64,000 nucleotides of DNA from Clostridia bacterium (GTDB lineage: Bacteria > Bacillota > Clostridia > Caldicoprobacterales > Caldicoprobacteraceae): assembly GCA_017577715.1 (NCBI GenBank), contig PKRC01000004.1, forward strand, positions 62,001-126,000. The letters run 5' to 3'. A program made the translations under genes and the position numbers. The stretch's first letter is position 1; the number at the start of each line of letters is the position of its first letter. The notes below the pieces were generated by a model that had not been told where the DNA came from, did not search any database, and saw only the letters and a list, made by a program, of their open reading frames with translations. Of this stretch, positions 59,366 to 64,000 are shown one piece after another.

Positions 59366-59425
59366 TTACAATAATTTTAACTTTGTAATAATTACAATTT
59401 TAATTATAACTCTACGGCTTGTCAA
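59366..59425 (-). promoter_or_regulatory. perR promoter with two Per boxes
   Basis: Minus-strand TTGACA (59425-59420), 17 bases, TAAAAT (59402-59397). TTGTAAT-A-ATTACAA (59383-59397), a perfect 7-1-7 dyad two bases off the Per-box consensus, abuts the -10. TTACAAT-A-ATTTTAA (59366-59380), a 6-of-7 dyad, lies 17 bp further on. The rest of the 364-bp perR-feoA gap is AT-rich. Confidence 0.7.
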
Positions 59426-59550
59426 CATATTTTTTTGGATTTTTATAAATTTTAAGGAGCAAGACGGGCACACATGGTACAGTTGGGGCATACATTAGCT
59501 CAAAGAGAAATTTTTGCTGCAAATTCCAATATGTCTTGGGAGGGCTGTGA

Positions 59551-59790
59551 ATGGAGCTTATGCCATTGAATCTCCTCCCCATTGGTTACGCATCAAAGGT
59601 GAAACAGATAAATGCCCAGGGGGCTTTGCGGAGGAGGCTTATGGACCTAGGACTTATCCTTGGTACAGAAATTAAAGCTATACGCAAGAGCCTGTCAGGT
59701 GATCCCACTTTGTATGAGATAAGAGGAGCTATGATTGCACTCCGCTGCGAAGAGGCTTCCCAAATTTTAGTTGAGAGATTGGCTTTATAA
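59551..59790 (+). CDS. feoA: ferrous iron transport protein A
   Basis: 79-residue SH3-like cytosolic partner of FeoB. The opening PLNLLPIGYASKVKQI, the RRRLMDLGLILGTEI core and the final LRCEEASQILVE strand are typical. GGGAGGG precedes the ATG. Divergent from perR across a region with Per-box-like dyads, so iron or peroxide control is likely. FeoB follows after 16 bp. Confidence 0.95.
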   Translation: MELMPLNLLPIGYASKVKQINAQGALRRRLMDLGLILGTEIKAIRKSLSGDPTLYEIRGAMIALRCEEASQILVERLAL

Positions 59791-59806
59791 CCAGGAGGTG
59801 GCTTGT

Positions 59807-61960
59807 GTGAAACTGATAGGACAGTCCACCAGACTGGCTACAATACGTCGGATGCCTCAAGTGCAGATACAATCGTCCGATATCGTAGTTGCTTTGGCCG
59901 GCAACCCCAATACGGGGAAGAGCACTATTTTTAACAGCTTGACAGGGTTAAACCAGCATACAGGTAATTGGCCTGGGAAGACGGTTACCAACGCCTGTGG
60001 ACGTTTTGCTTATAATGGAAAGAATTTCGTTTTGGTGGACTTGCCGGGTACTTATTCGCTAATGGCCAATTCGCCGGAAGAGGAGGTGGCACGGGATTTT
60101 ATATGCTTTGGTGAGCCCCATGTGACGCTTGTGGTGGTGGACGCCACCTGCATGGAGAGAAACCTGAATCTAGTATTTCAGATCCTGGAGATGACGCCCA
60201 AGGTAGTGGTATGCGTAAATTTGATGGATGAGGCCAACAGAAAAGGTATTCAAGTGGACTTAAAGGGGCTTTCAGACATCCTAGGCGTGCCGGTGGTGGG
60301 TACTAGCGCGCTTAAAGGGCAGGGATTGGATGCACTGAAGGAAGCGGTGTGGGGCGTTGCTTGCGGCAGATTTAGTCTCAATCCCATCAGGCTGAAGTAC
60401 CATGGGGCGATAGAACACGCTGTGAGTATGATTGAGCCACAAATAGGCCGTTTAATGGATGACTTGGGCCGCAACATAAGCAGCCGATGGCTGTCACTGC
60501 GCCTCCTTGAAGGGGACCAGATTATTGTAGAGGCTTTTAAACGCTACCTGGGGGTTGATCTCTTTGCTTCAACCAGCCTTAAAGAGGGGCTACACAAAAC
60601 GCGGGATATGCTTATGGACCAGGGTATAACCATTGAACAGCTCAGAGATGAGTTAGTATCTACATTGATACGCAAAGCCGAAGAGGTAAGTAGTCGGGTG
60701 GTACATAGCAAAGCAAGTGCCATCGACAGCATAGATTCCAAAATAGATGATATACTTACGTCAAAGATATGGGGAATACCAGCCATGCTGGCGCTTTTGG
60801 GGCTCATATTTTGGATCACCATTGAGGGGGCAAATTATCCCTCACAGGTATTGGCCAAGGTATTTTTTCATCTGGGACAAAAGCTTGAGCAGCTTTTTGT
60901 GGCTTTTAATGCGCCTGCATGGTTGCGCGGCATATTGATAGATGGAGCGTATCGTACGCTGTCGTGGGTTGTGTCAGTGATGTTGCCCCCTATGGCCATA
61001 TTTTTTCCCATGTTTACCCTGTTGGAGGACCTGGGGTATCTTCCAAGAGTTGCCTTTAACCTGGATAATTTCTTCAAGAAGGCGTGTGCTCACGGCAAAC
61101 AGGCCCTGACCATGTGTATGGGATTTGGCTGTAATGCAGCCGGCGTTGTGGCTTGCCGAATAATTGATTCTCCCAGGGAAAGGCTTATCGCAATAATCAC
61201 AAACAACTATGTTCCGTGCAATGGAAGGTTTCCTACGCTGATCGCTTTAGCTACTATATTTATTGCTGGAGGATTGGGAAGGTTTCAGACGATAACAGCT
61301 ACCTTTGCGGTTATGGCCATGATCACGCTAGCAGTAATTATTACGCTCTTGGTTTCCAGGATATTGTCACGGACCCTTTTAAAGGGGCTACCTTCCTCAT
61401 TTATATTGGAACTTCCGCCCTACAGGAGGCCACAGGTATGCAGGATTTTGGTGCGTTCGTTGATTGACCGTACGCTATTTATATTAGGCCGTGCTGTTAC
61501 GGTGGCTGCCCCTGCCGGACTTGTCATATGGGTTATGGCCAATGTAAGCATAGGGGGGAATAGCCTGTTGGGACATCTTGCAGGCTTCCTTGACCCGTTT
61601 GCCCGTATGCTAGGGCTGGATGGGTATATATTAATGGCTTTCTTATTGGGGCTGCCAGCCAACGAGATAGTGATGCCCATAGTGCTCATGGGCTATATGT
61701 CAACTGGAACGTTGGTGGAACTCGACAGCTTAAGCGCTTTACGGCAGATACTGATGCAACATGGTTGGACTTGGTTGACTGCCCTGTGCACTATGTTGTT
61801 TTCCCTCAACCATTTCCCCTGCGGCACTACGTTGCTCACCATTTACAAGGAAACCGGCAGCCGGAAATGGACGCTGCTCTCGTTTGTGGTTCCTACCATT
61901 ACCGGCATTGTCCTGTGTTTTGTGGTGGCCCAGACGGTTCGCTTGCTGGGATTGGTTTGA
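59807..61960 (+). CDS. feoB: ferrous iron transporter FeoB
   Basis: 717-residue Fe(II) transporter. The N-terminal GTPase has G1 GNPNTGKS (about 32-39), the switch NWPGKT, G3 DLPGTYSL and G4 NLMD, followed by a helical GDI region. Two Gate membrane blocks follow, including MGFGCNAAGV and the LGLPANEIVMP segment. GTG 59807 has AGGAGGTG 7 bases upstream; the frame is open to ATG 59771, overlapping feoA. No FeoC gene downstream. Confidence 0.96.
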   Translation: MKLIGQSTRLATIRRMPQVQIQSSDIVVALAGNPNTGKSTIFNSLTGLNQHTGNWPGKTVTNACGRFAYNGKNFVLVDLPGTYSLMANSPEEEVARDFICFGEPHVTLVVVDATCMERNLNLVFQILEMTPKVVVCVNLMDEANRKGIQVDLKGLSDILGVPVVGTSALKGQGLDALKEAVWGVACGRFSLNPIRLKYHGAIEHAVSMIEPQIGRLMDDLGRNISSRWLSLRLLEGDQIIVEAFKRYLGVDLFASTSLKEGLHKTRDMLMDQGITIEQLRDELVSTLIRKAEEVSSRVVHSKASAIDSIDSKIDDILTSKIWGIPAMLALLGLIFWITIEGANYPSQVLAKVFFHLGQKLEQLFVAFNAPAWLRGILIDGAYRTLSWVVSVMLPPMAIFFPMFTLLEDLGYLPRVAFNLDNFFKKACAHGKQALTMCMGFGCNAAGVVACRIIDSPRERLIAIITNNYVPCNGRFPTLIALATIFIAGGLGRFQTITATFAVMAMITLAVIITLLVSRILSRTLLKGLPSSFILELPPYRRPQVCRILVRSLIDRTLFILGRAVTVAAPAGLVIWVMANVSIGGNSLLGHLAGFLDPFARMLGLDGYILMAFLLGLPANEIVMPIVLMGYMSTGTLVELDSLSALRQILMQHGWTWLTALCTMLFSLNHFPCGTTLLTIYKETGSRKWTLLSFVVPTITGIVLCFVVAQTVRLLGLV

Positions 61961-62127
61961 GAATTTGCCTTGTTTTGAGTAAATTTTTGGGGTTTTTCCC
62001 TTATTGTTTATTTTAGTAAATTTTATTGCATATAGATGAATTATTTTTATAGAGATGATAAAATATTGAAAGAAGCATTTGGTAAATTTGCCAGCCACCC
62101 CATGGCTAGCTGTAGAGCATAAACTGC

Positions 62128-62156
62128 TTGACGGCAATTATAGCTACAGCCATTAT
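62128..62156 (+). promoter_or_regulatory. candidate promoter of the M18 peptidase gene
   Basis: TTGACG (62128-62133), 17 bases, CATTAT (62151-62156), lying within a bulged dyad (ATGG...CTGTAG near 62102-62115 with CTACAGCCAT at 62144-62153). The rest of the gap after feoB is AT-rich with no terminator I can see. Confidence 0.45.
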
Positions 62157-62200
62157 AAATATTGTAAACTTTAAAAAAAAAGAAGGAGATGAGTTTTAGG

Positions 62201-63625
62201 ATGGCTACCAATGAAAAGGGAAGTTTGGATTTGGTAAAGGTATACAAATATGCCTGGGATAAGTACAGCGATCAAGAGCTGGAGAGAGTATTTTCCTTTT
62301 GTGAAGGCTATAAAGCTTTTATGTCAAAGTGCAAAACCGAAAGGGAATGCGTAAAGGAGTTTATAGCGCTGGCCGAAAACCATGGCTACCGGAACCTTGA
62401 GGAGATCATGGCGCGAGGGGAGAAGCTAAAGCCCGGCGATAAGCTATATGCCAACAACATGGGCAAGATGCTGGCCTTGTTTGTTATTGGTAAGCAGCCG
62501 CTGGAAAAGGGTATGAAGATCCTGGGAGCCCATATAGATTCGCCCCGCCTGGATCTAAAGCAGAATCCGCTATATGAGGATTCTGGTTTAGCCATGCTTG
62601 AGACCCATTATTATGGGGGTATAAAGAAATATCAATGGGTTGCCATACCCTTGGCTATACACGGGGTGGTGGTTAAGAAGGACGGTACAGTCATCGATGT
62701 GGTGATTGGAGAGAAGGATGACGACCCGGTGGTCGGAATTTCTGACCTTCTAATCCATTTGGCTGCCGATCAGATGGAGAAAAAGCTCGCTAAAGGAATA
62801 GAAGGAGAGGACCTCAATGTATGTATTGGTAGTATACCACTGAAGTCCGATAACAAAGACGAGTCGGAACGGGTAAAGAAGAACATATTGCGCCTGCTTA
62901 ATGAGAGATATGGGATAGACGAGGAGGATTTCGTGTCGGCAGAGCTGGAGGTTGTGCCAGCGGGCAGTGCAAGGGATTATGGCTTGGATCGAAGCATGGT
63001 CATTGCCTATGGACAGGATGATCGCGTATGTGCCTATACTTCCTTTGAGGCTCTCATGAGGGTGGAGAACCCTGAAAAGACTTGCATAGCATTGATGGTG
63101 GATAAAGAGGAGATAGGCAGTGTAGGAGCAACGGGTATGACATCGAGATTTTTTGAAAACACCCTGGTCGAAATCATGAACCTGATGGGGGATTATAGCG
63201 AGCTTAAGCTGCGGCGTGCTCTGGCTAATTCCAAGATGCTATCCTGCGACGTCAGCGCAGCTTTTGATCCCAATTATCCGTCGGTCATGGAAAAGAAGAA
63301 TGCGGCCTATTTAGGGAAGGGTGTTACGTTTAATAAATACACCGGAACGCGGGGCAAGTCAGGCAGCAATGACGCTAATGCTGAATATATAGCTTATCTG
63401 CGTGCCATTATGGATAAGCACGGCATTACATGGCAAACTGCCGAACTGGGCAAGGTGGATCAGGGCGGCGGAGGAACCATTGCATACATACTGGCCGAAT
63501 ACGGAATGGATGTGATAGATTGCGGGGTCCCGGTTCTCAGCATGCACGCACCCTGGGAGGTTACCAGTAAGGCGGACATATATGAAGCCATGCGAGGATA
63601 TTACGCTTTTCTTATAGAGGAATAA
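62201..63625 (+). CDS. M18-family aminopeptidase
   Basis: Zinc aminopeptidase with a preference for acidic or neutral N-terminal residues, cytosolic dodecamer in the family. 474 residues. The metal site GAHIDSPRLD (His111, Asp113), the DKEEIGS catalytic Glu pair, and SCDVSAAFDPNYP and the C-terminal SMHAPWEV metal His are all visible. ATG 62201 gives MATNEKGS; the in-frame ATG 62189 directly abuts AAGGAG, so 62201 is preferred despite 13-base spacing. Monocistronic. Confidence 0.93.
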   Translation: MATNEKGSLDLVKVYKYAWDKYSDQELERVFSFCEGYKAFMSKCKTERECVKEFIALAENHGYRNLEEIMARGEKLKPGDKLYANNMGKMLALFVIGKQPLEKGMKILGAHIDSPRLDLKQNPLYEDSGLAMLETHYYGGIKKYQWVAIPLAIHGVVVKKDGTVIDVVIGEKDDDPVVGISDLLIHLAADQMEKKLAKGIEGEDLNVCIGSIPLKSDNKDESERVKKNILRLLNERYGIDEEDFVSAELEVVPAGSARDYGLDRSMVIAYGQDDRVCAYTSFEALMRVENPEKTCIALMVDKEEIGSVGATGMTSRFFENTLVEIMNLMGDYSELKLRRALANSKMLSCDVSAAFDPNYPSVMEKKNAAYLGKGVTFNKYTGTRGKSGSNDANAEYIAYLRAIMDKHGITWQTAELGKVDQGGGGTIAYILAEYGMDVIDCGVPVLSMHAPWEVTSKADIYEAMRGYYAFLIEE

Positions 63626-63815
63626 GGTACGGCGCAGCTGTCGTCCCTGGGGTTTTAAGGTGATTGATATTTTGCTCCTGTAACGCATCTCTATTGGATA
63701 TTGGGAAATTAGGCTGCTTAATTTAGAGACGACTGGGCCAAGTTGGATTTTATCTTGATGTGCTCAAAAGAGAAATGGGCGGATTGCGCAAAGTAGTAGC
63801 GCATCAAGCTGAATG

Positions 63816-63860
63816 AAAAGGTATCCCTCTTTATCTTTCGTTCTGAAGGGATACCTTTTT
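63816..63860. terminator. bidirectional terminator between the M18 and HPr-like genes
   Basis: AAAAGGTATCCCT (63816-63828) pairs with AGGGATACCTTTT (63847-63859); A and T runs serve both convergent genes. The preceding 190 bases after the M18 stop hold nothing recognisable. Confidence 0.88.
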
Positions 63861-64000
63861 CACTGAGATTGAAATGGCTTCAACTGAGCAATAAATTCTT
63901 CAGCATCCTCTCCCGAGGCCCACACCGTAACCGGTTTCCAAAGGGAGAGGGTTAGTATGCCCAGTATGCTCTTGCCATCTACTATGTGGTTATTACTCTT
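63860..64000 (-). CDS. HPr-like phosphocarrier protein, 3' part only
   Basis: The last 46 codons of a gene entering from the right edge. The sequence VDGKSILGILTLSL corresponds to the Ser46-containing helix of HPr (the NAKSIMGVMSLG-type motif), and the end ASGEDAEEFIAQLKPF to its C-terminal helix. The N-terminal part with the phosphorylated His15 lies outside the window, so HPr versus Crh-like cannot be decided. Confidence 0.8.
   Translation of the reverse strand, partial: KSNNHIVDGKSILGILTLSLWKPVTVWASGEDAEEFIAQLKPFQSQ

Noticed and set aside
59474..59569. Short ORF (31 codons) just before feoA
   Set aside because: SD spacing is 13 bases, it overlaps the feoA start by about 19 bases, and the peptide resembles nothing; probably chance.
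1..64000. CRISPR arrays, insertion sequences, prophage genes
   Set aside because: No regularly spaced repeats, transposase or phage structural genes were seen; gene order is mostly conserved core genome.

Overview
The window is a gene-dense chromosomal segment of an endospore-forming, flagellated, anaerobic low-to-mid GC Firmicute (class Clostridia). This rests on the sporulation genes (spoIID, spoIIQ, spoIIID, spoVG, spoVT, spoVB, yabP/yabQ, spoIIE), the Gram-positive gene order, Shine-Dalgarno sites close to AAGGAGG, frequent TTG/GTG starts, rubredoxin, PerR and FeoAB. A thermoanaerobe-type clostridium such as Mahella would fit, but the genus cannot be proved from this sequence.

Layout. 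(1) 0.4-8.6 kb: an NCS2 nucleobase permease, then a block with the Bacillus subtilis order ywmB-spoIID-spoIIQ-spoIIID-mbl-flhO-flhP-fabZ, but with no murA between ywmB and spoIID. (2) 8.7-33 kb: a convergent ttcA-like gene, then purR-spoVG-glmU-prs-pth-mfd-prsA-spoVT-spoVB-rtcB-mazG-hup-rqcP-(second spoIID-like)-yabP-yabQ-divIC-yabR-tRNA-spoIIE-tilS-hpt-ftsH. This is the B. subtilis purR-to-ftsH region with a few insertions (rtcB, hup, prsA, spoIID-like) and losses (ctc, fin). (3) 35-44.7 kb: recX, pheA, a MazG-like gene, yybS-gdpP-rplI-dnaC, then a convergent dnaD-like/dnaI-like pair. (4) 45-49.6 kb: a sulfur amino acid cluster with two Rrf2 regulators, metY, cysK, metA and a DUF1858 protein. 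(5) 49.9-56.3 kb: a COG2509 flavoprotein; a decayed four-tRNA array followed 604 bp later by its intact copy (Lys-Glu-Asp-Thr); then blaI and a very large BlaR1-like protease fused to a beta-propeller-like sensor. (6) 56.5-64 kb: rubredoxin, a UxaE-like epimerase, a wrecked peroxiredoxin gene behind perR, a Per-box region, feoAB, an M18 aminopeptidase and the 3' end of an HPr-like gene.

How it works together. Much of the window builds the spore and the cell envelope, and several sporulation promoters can be read directly: a Spo0A-type 21-bp-spaced promoter before spoIIE, a sigma-H-like site before spoVG, sigma-E-like sites before spoIID and yabP, and a sigma-F-like site before spoIIQ. The sulfur cluster looks like an acetyl-CoA-dependent route (MetA with Glu111, then MetY) next to CysK and two CymR/IscR-like repressors. 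PerR, its two candidate boxes and feoAB form an iron/peroxide module whose peroxiredoxin partner has been lost.

Most unusual observations: the BlaI/M56-propeller sensor pair, the decaying tRNA array plus a damaged tRNA-Val, a fabZ leader in which a hairpin appears to bridge the Shine-Dalgarno to the start codon, and two Rrf2 proteins with identical C-terminal Tyr-Tyr-Ile ends beside cysK. No CRISPR array, insertion sequence, prophage or rRNA gene was seen.
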